A stretch of 64,000 nucleotides of DNA. It comes from Mesorhizobium sp. M4B.F.Ca.ET.058.02.1.1. Its GTDB lineage: Bacteria > Pseudomonadota > Alphaproteobacteria > Rhizobiales > Rhizobiaceae. The stretch lies in the NCBI RefSeq assembly GCF_003952505.1, contig NZ_CP034450.1, forward strand, positions 5,601,001 to 5,665,000, read 5' to 3'. Positions 17,022 to 25,127 of the stretch are shown piece by piece. A program made the position numbers and the translations under genes. Position 1 is the first letter of the stretch. Every line of letters starts with the position of its first letter. The notes under the pieces are model-generated. The model made no database searches. It was not told the DNA's origin and saw only the letters and a list, made by a program, of their open reading frames with translations.

Positions 17022-18739
17022 TCAGTCGGGAAGGCCAGCCTTGCGATAGCCTTCGACGAAGCGCTGGAGCACTTCCTCGTCGTCGAATGGCTGCGATGTT
17101 GCCCAATGCCTGATGCTGAAATGGGGATTGCTCATCATGAAGAATTCCGCTTCCTGACGGGCTTCATCCAGGCGCCCGACCTGCGTGAGGGCTGCCGCCA
17201 GCATGCGCCGCGACGTGGTGCGGTAGGTTTCCGGTTTGCGTAAAGCCTCGACCGCGGATTGATAGTCGCCGAGCGCATAATAGGCTTGGCCTGCCATCCA
17301 ATAGTACCACCCCGGTGGGTGCGGATTGAGCCGCAAAGCCCGCTTCACGAATTCGACGCCCTTGACCGCGTCGCCCCTCAAGGTGATGAGATCCGAGCGC
17401 ATCGCCCATGCATCGGCATGATTGGGATCGAGCCTGAAGGTCGCCTCGAATTCGGCATCCGATTCCGCGTATCGCCGTTCGTGACCAAGTATGATGCCCA
17501 GCCCCAGCGGTTCCCGGCATCGTTAGGGTCGAGCGCCACAGCCCGCTGCGCTTCAGCCAGCGCGCGAGGCTGGTTGGTTTCCTTCGGCTCGTTCCAGAAC
17601 AGCCAGCCAAGCCAAAGATTGAGGGCCAGCAAGCTATGTGCCTCGGCATAGTCGGGATCGAGTCCGATCGCCCTTTCCAGGAGCATGCGCGCTTCCCGCG
17701 CGCCTAACCCGGTCTGAAAACTGACGCCGCGGGCTCGCACGCAGAGGTCATAAGCTTCGAGACTTGACGGCCGTTTGCGCGCCGGCTGTCCGGCCAATCG
17801 GCCGACAAGGGCTTCGACGATCTTGGCCGTGACCTCGTCCTGCACTGCAAAGATATCCTCGAGGCTGCTGTCGTAGCGCTCGGCCCAGATATGATCGCCG
17901 CCGATCGCGTCGATCAACTGCGCATTGATGCGCACGCGCGCTGCAGCGCGCCGGGCGCTGCCTTCAACCACATAGCGCACCCCAAGATCACGTGCGGCCA
18001 AACGCACATCGACCGACCGCCCCTTGTAAGCAAAGGTCGAGTTGCGCGCGATGACGAAGAGGCCGGCTGAGCGAGACAGGTCGGTGATCAGGTCTTCGGT
18101 CAAGCCGTCGACAAAGGTTTCCTGCTCCGGATCGTTGCTCATGTTGGTGAAAGGCAAAACCGCGATTGAGGGCTTGTCGGGCAATTCCAGCGATGCCAGT
18201 CGCCCGACCGGAGCCGCTCTCGGAAGCTGCAGGTTCACGCGATAGCAGTATATCGGCTCGGCTATGTTCTTCACCCGCTGCTCGCCCATGGGCTCGAATG
18301 CAAACGCCAGCTTCTGCCTGACCTCCTTGGACACCTTCTCCGAAACGCAGATGCCACCGGGCTCGGCGAGTTGTTGGAGGCGCGACGCCACATTCACGCC
18401 CTCGCCATAGCGATCGTCCCCTTCGACGATCACTTCCCCAAGGTTGATCCCGATCCGGACTTCGAAGCGCTGGTCTTCGGCGACACTCGCGTTACGTTCC
18501 GCCATGCCGCGCTGAAGCGTGACCGCGCATTCGACCGCATCTACCACGCTGCCGAACTCCGCCAGCAGGCCGTCTCCCATCAGCTTGAAGATTCGCCCGT
18601 GTCGCGTCTCGATTTCCGGCTCGAACAGCTCTTTGCGGCCACGTTTCAGCCGATCGAATGTGCCCGCTTCATCCGCCTCCATGAGCGCCGAGTACCCTAC
18701 GACATCGATGGCAAGGATGGCAGCGAGCTTCCGCTCCAT
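17022..18739 (-). pseudogene. Class III adenylate/guanylate cyclase with TPR region, frameshifted
   Basis: Reading from ATG 18739, an N-terminal class III cyclase domain (about residues 1-170) has the metal Asp residues D12 and D56, the KLMGD motif with the purine-selecting Lys at about residue 52, and the N-x3-R transition-state pair in GVNVASR. A TolB/CadC-like module follows (SIAVLPFTNMSNDPEQ to about 300), then TPR-like helices. The frame breaks at a C4 run (17502-17505; G-run on the coding strand). Adding one G restores continuous reading into the downstream 126 residues ending GYRKAGLPD, which match the end of the intact paralogue at 19187. It is either a pseudogene or a single-base sequencing error; the first 410 residues could still make a cyclase. 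Confidence 0.8.
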
Positions 18740-19186
18740 GTTGGGCCCCAGTCAAGATTCGCGACACGCAAGCCGCAGGCCCGAGGCAGTTAGGGACCGG
18801 CGCTTCCAGCGTGCCCTCACCGGCCTATCATACCACAGATCACGCTTCTTGAGGCTATGCTCGCGCGACGCCTTGGCGACCCTACCGCAGCGCCACCGAC
18901 GAGCGAGTCCCACCTTCCCTACCGCTTGTTCGCGGCAGTTGCCTCGCAATCGGACCGTGACGGCTTCGGGTCCAATCCAGGGCCTCAGTTCCATCGGTTT
19001 AAGTGTCCGCTACTCGCTTCGCGTACGCCAGAAGCGGTCGGTCCGCCCTGAGCGACGCCATGGATGACGCGGGATCGCTTGTACGGCGCCCTACGGCGAG
19101 TTGTGCCGGGCCGACGCCACCCACGGTGCGGTCTTTGCGATCTCGGTGCGTTCCCAACTCGTGATCGATGCGCCAGCCTGGCAGCG
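18740..19186. other. Intergenic region between the two cyclase genes
   Basis: About 450 bases with no supported gene. Around 19045-19065 there is a short piece (TCCGCCCTGAGCGACGCCATGG) resembling the middle of the dispersed repeat that flanks the cyclase pair, perhaps a third, decayed copy. Confidence 0.5.
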
Positions 19187-20935
19187 CTATTCCGGCAGCC
19201 CCGCCTTTCGCAAACCTTCTGCAAGCAGAGCCATATGGGCTGGGACGGCTGAAACGAAGTCGGCGAGATTGGAAATTCGTTGGCCCGGATCGAGGGCGAG
19301 AATTCGGCTCACGACCTTTTGCGCATCCTCGGTTCGGCCGGCGTGAGCATAGCTTGCAGCGGCAAAGCGCAACGACGGCAAAAAGTCCGGCTTTTCCCGC
19401 AACGACCTTTCAGCCCAAGATGATGCCTCCTCAAATCGACCAGCGAAGAGATGAGCCACTGCAACCGCATTCTGCATGTCGAACATGAGCGGGTCGACTG
19501 GGCTCATGCGTATCGCAGTCGCCAGGTGCCGAAGTGAGGTTTCCGTATCGCCGAGGTCGGCTCTGATCCAGCCGCTGAATAGCCACGCGGTAGCCAGGTT
19601 CGGATTGAGCGCAAGCGCGCGATCAATGAACGCTGCCCCGCTATTGTTGTCGCCCACGACGTAGGCGAGCGCGGTCCCGCCGCGGGAAAGAGCGATCGCG
19701 TCATCCCTGCCCAAATCCACGGCCTTCAGAGCCAGGCGCTCGGTTTCGGCGGTTTCTTGCTTGCGATCCGTCATCCAACCGTTCGCCTTGCGAATGACGG
19801 CACACCAGGCGGCCATGCCGTATGCCGAGGCAAATTCAGGGTCGAGTTCGATGGCCTTGTAAAACAACTGGAGGGCGTTTGCGGTGGATTTCCTGGTCAA
19901 CTGGTGGAGGCTTGCTATCCCGCGCAGATAGTAGTCGTAAGCGTCAAGGTGCTCGGTCGGCTTGCGCTTGGCCCGCTCGATCTCTGCCTGTTCCAGCTTC
20001 GGAGCGATCGCTCCGACGACGCTCCTGGTCACTTCCTCCTGCAGCTCAAAAACGTCCTCCAGCTCGCCGTCGAAATGGTCGGCCCATAGATGTGCTCCCG
20101 TTGTCGCGTCGATAAGCTGCCCGGTGATGCGAACCCTGCTCGCCGCCTTGCGCACGCTCCCTTCAAGCACGTAGCGCACACCAAGCTCGCGTCCGACCTG
20201 CTTAATGTCCACTGCCCGTCCCTTGTAGGTAAAGCTCGAGTTGCGCGCGATGACGAACAGCCAGCGCGTCCGGGACAGCGCGGTGATGATCTCCTCCACC
20301 ATGCCGTCTGCGAAGTAGCCCTGCTCGGGGTCGCCACTCATGTTGTCGAATGGCAAGACCGCGATGGACGGTTTTTCGGGAAGCATCAGCCTCTCCCTTG
20401 TCGAGAATACCGGAGTTGGTTTTGCTCGACTGACCTGATAGGCGCGCACCGCCTCCACGATGTTGTGGACCTGATGGCTACCGAGGTCGGTGTAGGCATA
20501 GTCTAGTTTACCCTTTACCTGCTCGTAGACGTTGCTCGCGACGCAGACGCCGCCAGCCTCTGCAAGCTTCTCGATCCGCGCGGCGATGTTCACACCATCA
20601 CCGTAGATTGTGTCGTCCTCTGCAATCACGTCGCCCAAATTCACGCCCATGCGGAAAGTCATGCGCTTGTCTTCGGGCAAACTTGCATTGTGAGCGGCCA
20701 ATCCCTCCTGGGCTTCGACCGCGCACTGTACCGCGTCGACCGCGCTGGCAAATTCGACAAGCAGACTGTCGCCGGCGGAACCAACGATGCGTCCATGGGC
20801 CTGCGCGATCCTAGGCTCGATCACCTCGGCGCGAAGGTGCTTCAACTGCGTGAGTGTGCCAACCTCGTCGGCTCCCATGAGGCGGCTGTAGCCGACGACG
20901 TCGGCAGCAAGGATTGCGGTGAGGCGTCGCTCCAT
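19187..20935 (-). CDS. Class III cyclase-homology protein with TPR region
   Basis: The 582-aa paralogue of the broken gene downstream. Residues 1-170 form a class III cyclase domain with metal Asp residues D12 (AADVVGYS) and D56 (AGDSLLVEF) and the GVNIAAR transition-state residues. The canonical Lys four residues before the second metal Asp, present in the paralogue, is replaced (VGSAGD). Nucleotide choice or activity may therefore differ. A TolB/CadC-like module (about 190-320, SIAVLPFDNMSGDPEQGY) and five or so TPR-like helix pairs complete it. Such proteins are numerous in rhizobia; none of the local genes points to a pathway. It ends GLRKAGLPE. Confidence 0.85.
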   Translation of the reverse strand: MERRLTAILAADVVGYSRLMGADEVGTLTQLKHLRAEVIEPRIAQAHGRIVGSAGDSLLVEFASAVDAVQCAVEAQEGLAAHNASLPEDKRMTFRMGVNLGDVIAEDDTIYGDGVNIAARIEKLAEAGGVCVASNVYEQVKGKLDYAYTDLGSHQVHNIVEAVRAYQVSRAKPTPVFSTRERLMLPEKPSIAVLPFDNMSGDPEQGYFADGMVEEIITALSRTRWLFVIARNSSFTYKGRAVDIKQVGRELGVRYVLEGSVRKAASRVRITGQLIDATTGAHLWADHFDGELEDVFELQEEVTRSVVGAIAPKLEQAEIERAKRKPTEHLDAYDYYLRGIASLHQLTRKSTANALQLFYKAIELDPEFASAYGMAAWCAVIRKANGWMTDRKQETAETERLALKAVDLGRDDAIALSRGGTALAYVVGDNNSGAAFIDRALALNPNLATAWLFSGWIRADLGDTETSLRHLATAIRMSPVDPLMFDMQNAVAVAHLFAGRFEEASSWAERSLREKPDFLPSLRFAAASYAHAGRTEDAQKVVSRILALDPGQRISNLADFVSAVPAHMALLAEGLRKAGLPE

Positions 20936-21355
20936 ACTTGTGTCCTGCCTCTTCCGTAGGTCGAAGCTTCGGGCGGCGAGCGTATTCTAGTCCTACCTCG
21001 AATGCGAGCGTCCAGTGCCGGCGCCGACAGCGATCAACTCACCACGTTTCTTGGGCCATTCCTCACACGGCGTCGTTTATGGTCCGATCGCGGGTGCTGC
21101 CGACGGGCTACTTTGGGTCAGGTCACGACTATGTCCCCGTTCAACCGAACGTCCGCTTTTGAACAACCGCAGCCTGAACCTGCCAGTCCGCCCTCGGCCC
21201 CAAAACAGGGCGCTGACCTCCTCGAGGTTGAGCGACGCCATGGCGGACTATGCGGATTCCTGACCGTAGGTTACACAGACTAACGACGCTTCGACCTTGA
21301 AGCGCTTCTATGAGTTAACTAACTATTTGAAATAATTAACTTATTAGAAAAATTC
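20936..21355. other. Intergenic region before tRNA-Ser
   Basis: About 420 bases with no supported gene. It contains repeat copy B (21200-21313) and an AT-rich stretch (21314-21355) immediately before the 3' end of the tRNA gene. Confidence 0.6.
21200..21313. repeat. Dispersed repeat, copy B
   Basis: Second copy of the repeat at 16791-16899, same orientation, ending 43 bases from the tRNA-Ser gene. The clearest shared stretch is GACCTTGAAGCGCTTCTATG here against GACCTTGAAGTGCTTCTATG in copy A. Confidence 0.75.
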
Positions 21356-21445
21356 TGGCGGAGAGAGCGGGATTCGAACCCGCGTTACGGTTTCCCGTAA
21401 ACACACTTTCCAGGCGTGCGCCTTCAACCACTCGGCCACCTCTCC
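21356..21445 (-). tRNA. tRNA-Ser (anticodon GGA)
   Basis: The minus strand gives a 90-base tRNA starting GGAGAGGTGGCCGAGTGG, with a long variable arm typical of serine tRNA, the T-loop GGTTCGAATCC, an acceptor stem closing with CTCTCC, and an encoded GCCA end. The anticodon in the loop TGGAAAG reads GGA, decoding UCC/UCU. Confidence 0.97.
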
Positions 21446-21815
21446 GTCCTTGCACGAGCGCACCGGCCGGTTTTGCCGCGCGGGTTGGGGATATGCAGTC
21501 CCTTGGGAATTTCGCGCGGTATTTCCGCACCTCGAGCGCCCTCAACCGGCGGACACTCAATCCCGGCGCCCATAGCCGTCGAAGCAAGAGGCGCGGGGCT
21601 CATCTAGTCGATCCCGCGGCGAATGCCAAGCCATAATGGCGCTTTGTCGGCTTTGCCGCATAAGGGACCGTTCGCGCGGCCGCCGCCACGGCTTGGCCAC
21701 GCACCCGCGGCCGAATGATGTGCACAGACCGGGCGGCACAGCCTGTCATTGCTTGACTTCGCCATCCGTCCGCTGTCCTTGTGGACACAAGGCTTTGCGG
21801 GGGCACAGTCCGGAG
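21446..21815. other. Intergenic region upstream of membrane-protein genes
   Basis: About 370 bases between tRNA-Ser and the ATG at 21816. Short open frames occur on both strands but none has a supporting ribosome site or recognisable product. Nothing else seen. Confidence 0.5.
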
Positions 21816-22517
21816 ATGACTTCGACCAACCAGGGGCCGGCGGCGCGGCCGGAGAGCGGGCTGTCCTACGTGCCCGTGGCGTGGCTCGTCATCGTCATGG
21901 CCAGGTCGGTCTATGGCCTGATGTCGACATGGCGGTTGGTCGGCGATTCCAGCCTGCCGGAAAGCGTCTTCTTCCTTATCTATGGCGGCCTTGTCGCGGG
22001 CATCGTCACCATCCTTTGGGGGCTTTACCTGCTCGGCCTCGCCTTCAATCGCTCGGCGCGCTTCCCGCGCCATTTCACCATCTGGCAGGTCGCGACCATC
22101 CTTTGGCTGCTGGCGCAGCAGGCCTATGTGCTTCTGACGCCCGACTTCGTCTTCTCGGCGAGGAGCCTTGTCTTTACCGGCGGCGAGATCGCGATTGGCC
22201 TGCTTTGCCTCTACCTGCTGCGCCGCGGTGCCGGTGCCGATGCGGTCTATGCCAATGCGGAAACCGAGAGCCCGCCGGTGCTGGTTTCGGTGGTGGCGGC
22301 CTTGCTCGGCATCATCCTTGGCGCGGCGATCGGCGCCTGCGCCGGCTTTGCCGCGGGCTCGCTGATCGCGGATGCCAGCGACATGAGTTGCTTCGAGGGC
22401 GCCTGCGGCTATTTCGCCGTGTTCATCGGCCTCGCCGGGCTGATCATCGGCGCCATCGCTGGCGGGGTGTTCGCGGTCTGGCGCGTCAACCGACGCAAAC
22501 GCAAGCCGGCGGTATAG
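21816..22517 (+). CDS. Polytopic membrane protein (possibly DUF2569-like)
   Basis: A 233-aa membrane protein starting MTSTNQGPAARPESGLSYVP, with about six hydrophobic helices. The first four (about residues 18-140) include the RFPR segment between helices two and three that is typical of DUF2569-type proteins; this family call is tentative. The last two are Gly/Ala-rich helices around a short loop with two Cys (MSCFEGACGYF). The tail is very basic (RVNRRKRKPAV). Function unknown. The ATG at 21816 is preceded by a weak GGAG. Confidence 0.65.
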   Translation: MTSTNQGPAARPESGLSYVPVAWLVIVMARSVYGLMSTWRLVGDSSLPESVFFLIYGGLVAGIVTILWGLYLLGLAFNRSARFPRHFTIWQVATILWLLAQQAYVLLTPDFVFSARSLVFTGGEIAIGLLCLYLLRRGAGADAVYANAETESPPVLVSVVAALLGIILGAAIGACAGFAAGSLIADASDMSCFEGACGYFAVFIGLAGLIIGAIAGGVFAVWRVNRRKRKPAV

Positions 22518-22632
22518 CTCAAATTCGTGTGTGACGATTGCCGGCGGCGCGCGCTCGCTCTATTTCTCTGACGGGGAAGGGACGAAACCCGGGTCTGTGA
22601 CGGCCCGGTTTCGTCTTGGGGAGGAAGTCTCG

Positions 22633-22956
22633 ATGCTACGTTTCATCTTTCGTCTCGCGGCGATGGTCGCGCTTTCGGTTTCCGTCATCATGGCGGTGGT
22701 CGACGTGACGCGCTCGGTGGCGGCCTCGGCGCTGGTCATGACCCCGCTCAATACGAGTTGGTTGGCGGTATCACCCGACACCCGCGCAGCCTTCGAGACC
22801 TACGTGCGCGACAAGGCCAGCCCGCTTCTCTGGGACGGCGTCATTGCCTGGGTGCTCGGCCAGCCCGGTTTCGCGGTGTTCGCGGTGGTGGCCTTCCTGT
22901 TTTATGCCATCGGTTACCGGCGGCAGCGGCGGGGCGGCGCGTTCGCTCCGACCTGA
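22633..22956 (+). CDS. Small two-helix membrane protein, 107 aa
   Basis: The product starts MLRFIFRLAAMVALSVSVIM. It has an N-terminal hydrophobic helix (residues 5-27), a periplasmic-looking middle with NTSWLAVSPDTRAAFETYV, and a second helix near the C-terminus (FAVFAVVAFLFYAIGY) followed by a basic tail (RRQRRGG). GGGGAGGAAG precedes the ATG at 22633 by six bases, a strong site that fixes the start. Family resemblance is to conserved rhizobial proteins of unknown function. Confidence 0.65.
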   Translation: MLRFIFRLAAMVALSVSVIMAVVDVTRSVAASALVMTPLNTSWLAVSPDTRAAFETYVRDKASPLLWDGVIAWVLGQPGFAVFAVVAFLFYAIGYRRQRRGGAFAPT

Positions 22957-23047
22957 TGGTCCGCGGTGTGCCATCCGACGCCCAAGCCGGCCGGCGAACC
23001 GAATGATGCGCCGCGCCGCATGCCGGCGCGATGCTTTTCCAAAAGGT

Positions 23048-23068
23048 CAAAATTCCACGTGAATTTTG
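23048..23068. promoter_or_regulatory. Palindrome upstream of the BMP lipoprotein-family gene
   Basis: CAAAATTC (23048-23055) and GAATTTTG (23061-23068) are perfect inverted arms around CACGT, about 130 bases before the BMP gene. The AT-rich arms stand out from the GC-rich surroundings. It may be an operator for nucleoside-responsive control; no regulator gene is adjacent. Confidence 0.5.
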
Positions 23069-23195
23069 TTTCGGGCCGTGCCAGATTGGCCGCGAGCGGG
23101 AGGGGCATACTTCCTGCCAGACGTCGTCTGCCCGCCGGAGAACCGGGCTGGCAGGCGGTGCGTAACGGAAAAATAACCGACAGGGTGTGGATCAC

Positions 23196-24185
23196 ATGAA
23201 ACGTATCGTTCTTGGCCTTCTGGCCGCAACCGCAATGGTTCTTCCGGGTTTCGCCGCGGATATCCAGCCGGCGATTCTCTACGATCTCGGCGGCAAGTTC
23301 GACAAATCGTTCAACGAGGCATCCTATAACGGCGCTGAGAAGTTCAAGACCGAGACCGGCATCGCCTATGTCGAATTCGAAGTCTCCAACGCCACCCAGC
23401 GCGAGCAGGCGCTGCGCCGCTTCGCCGAGGACGGCCGCAATCCGATCGTCATGGCCGGCTTCTCCTGGGCGGACGCACTGGACAAGATTGCCACCGAATT
23501 CCCCGACACCAAGTTCGCCATCATCGACATGGTCGTCGACAAGCCTAACGTCCGCTCCGTCGTCTACAAGGAGCAGGAAGGCTCCTATCTCGTCGGCGTG
23601 ATGGCGGCGATGGCCTCGAAGTCCAAGAAGGTCGGCTTCATCGGCGGCATGGACATCCCGCTGATCCGCAAGTTCGGCTGCGGCTATGTCGGCGGTGCCA
23701 AGTCGGCCGGCGCCACCGAGGTGATCCAGAACATGACTGGCGACACGCCGGCCGCCTGGAACGATCCGGCCAAGGGCGGTGAGATCGCCAAGACGCAGAT
23801 CGACCAGGGCGCCGACGTGATCTACGCGGCGGCCGGCGGAACCGGCGTCGGCGTGCTGCAGGCGGCGGCCGATTCCGGCAAGCTCGGCATCGGCGTCGAT
23901 TCCAACCAGAACGGGCTGCAGCCCGGCAAGGTGCTGACCTCGATGGTCAAGCGCGTCGACGTCGCCGTCTACAACACCTTCATGGATGCCAAGAACGACA
24001 AGTTCACCGCCGGCATCAACGACCTCGGCCTCAAGGAAGGCGGCGTCGACTACGCCATGGACGACAACAACAAGGCGCTCGTCGACGATGCCATGAAGAC
24101 AGCAGTCGAAAAGGCAAAGGCCGACATCATCGCCGGCACCGTCAAGGTGCACGACTACATGTCGGACAATGCCTGCCCGTATTGA
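23196..24185 (+). CDS. BMP family ABC transporter substrate-binding protein
   Basis: The 329-aa product starts MKRIVLGLLAATAMVLPGFA, a Sec signal peptide cut near residue 21. The BMP/PnrA-type binding fold follows: ILYDLGGKFDKSFNEASYNG at the start, the VGFIGGMDIPLIRKF segment (about residues 150-164) and GVDSNQNGLQPGKVLTSMVK. Members of this family bind purine and pyrimidine nucleosides in the periplasm. It is the likely receptor for the ATPase/permease genes at 25128-28769, although two leftward genes lie between. A rho-independent terminator follows directly, so it is a separate transcript. Confidence 0.93.
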   Translation: MKRIVLGLLAATAMVLPGFAADIQPAILYDLGGKFDKSFNEASYNGAEKFKTETGIAYVEFEVSNATQREQALRRFAEDGRNPIVMAGFSWADALDKIATEFPDTKFAIIDMVVDKPNVRSVVYKEQEGSYLVGVMAAMASKSKKVGFIGGMDIPLIRKFGCGYVGGAKSAGATEVIQNMTGDTPAAWNDPAKGGEIAKTQIDQGADVIYAAAGGTGVGVLQAAADSGKLGIGVDSNQNGLQPGKVLTSMVKRVDVAVYNTFMDAKNDKFTAGINDLGLKEGGVDYAMDDNNKALVDDAMKTAVEKAKADIIAGTVKVHDYMSDNACPY

Positions 24186-24209
24186 TCGGCGCTGATCTTC
24201 AGCAATGCG

Positions 24210-24243
24210 GACCGCCGGGTGCAAATCCGGCGGTCTTGTTTTT
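24210..24243 (+). terminator. Rho-independent terminator of the BMP gene
   Basis: GACCGCCGG (24210-24218) pairs with CCGGCGGTC (24227-24235) around an eight-base loop and is followed by TTGTTTTT. It begins 24 bases after the BMP stop codon. Confidence 0.88.
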
Positions 24244-24257
24244 CGCGGAATGCATAG

Positions 24258-24695
24258 TCATGGCAGAAGCGTGCCCTCGGCTGACCAAGCGCCGGTCAGG
24301 TAGCCGAGCGCGAAGGCGGCCACCAGCGCCATGGCAACGACAAACCCGCGCCGGCCGCCAAGGGCGTGCAGGCCGACGTCGTAGGGCGGACGCTCCAGCC
24401 TGCGAATGACGGGTGGCCGCGCTTCCGCGCGGCTGTCGCCGCTGCCAACGCCGGCAAGCCGCATCTGCGGCAATTCGGCGATGCGCTGGGTGACCAGATT
24501 CCAGCGTTTGTCGGTCGCCCCGTCCACCGGCGCGGCGGGGTCGAAGGCGCGCATGCGCTCGGCCAGGTGCTGCACCGCGTCGCGGAAGGCGGGGTCGATT
24601 TCGAGGTCGCGTTCGGCGCGCCGGCGCTCGATGTCGTTCATCAGGCCGAACACATAGTCGCCGGCGCGGGCGATGCGGTCGCTTTCACTGGCCAT
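24258..24695 (-). CDS. Anti-sigma-factor-like single-span membrane protein
   Basis: A 145-aa protein starting MASESDRIARAGDYVFGLMN. The YVFGLMNDIERRRAERDLEIDP stretch (about residues 14-35) resembles the N-terminal anti-sigma helix region of RskA/ChrR-like proteins (YVLGLL-x-ERxxxExxL-xxDP). A linker and one membrane helix near the C-terminus (about 117-138) follow. The extracytoplasmic domain is nearly absent. No sigma-factor gene lies beside it. GGGAGGGAG lies before the start; ATG 24695 fits better than GTG 24698. It may be co-transcribed after slyX (16 bases away). Confidence 0.55.
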   Translation of the reverse strand: MASESDRIARAGDYVFGLMNDIERRRAERDLEIDPAFRDAVQHLAERMRAFDPAAPVDGATDKRWNLVTQRIAELPQMRLAGVGSGDSRAEARPPVIRRLERPPYDVGLHALGGRRGFVVAMALVAAFALGYLTGAWSAEGTLLP

Positions 24696-24711
24696 CACGC
24701 TTCTCCCTCCC

Positions 24712-24921
24712 TCACCAATGCGGCGGCTTGGTGACCGGCACGTCGGACGCGGCTTGCTCCTCCAGGGCCAGGAAGCGGTCGGTGAGCGCGCTGAGCTTAC
24801 GTTCCATTCGCTCGATCACCTTCCACTGCTCGGCGATCTGGCCTGACAGTTCCTCGATGGTCTTTTCCTGCTCGGCGGCGCGGATTTCCAGCGTCGTCAG
24901 CCGGTCGGCAGGCATGATCAT
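24712..24921 (-). CDS. slyX: SlyX family protein
   Basis: A 69-aa coiled-coil protein beginning MIMPADRLTTLEIRAAEQEK and ending VPVTKPPHW. The heptad-rich helix (EKTIEELSGQIAEQWKVIER) and the C-terminal P-P-H-aromatic ending are diagnostic of SlyX. The molecular role of the family is not established. It is transcribed leftwards, between the receptor and the ATPase gene of the nucleoside importer. Confidence 0.88.
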   Translation of the reverse strand: MIMPADRLTTLEIRAAEQEKTIEELSGQIAEQWKVIERMERKLSALTDRFLALEEQAASDVPVTKPPHW

Positions 24922-25127
24922 TTCAAAACCCCGGTCAGTTGCGCTCACAGGCGACGTATCCGTCGCGTTCCCCACATTAGCGAATGTGAAGGTCCCGGCC
25001 ACGTTCGAAATTGACAAGCGCGCGGGGATTTGTCGAGAGTGGACAACCCTCCGGCCAATTGGCACGGGCGGGGCAGCATGCTAGGCGTTTTGACCAAGCG
25101 ATAAAAAAACTGAGTGGGACAGGCTGC

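Noticed and set aside
21314..21445. tRNA-Ser with nearby repeat as an integration site of a genomic island
   Set aside because: No integrase, no second tRNA 3' fragment and no island-type genes were found.
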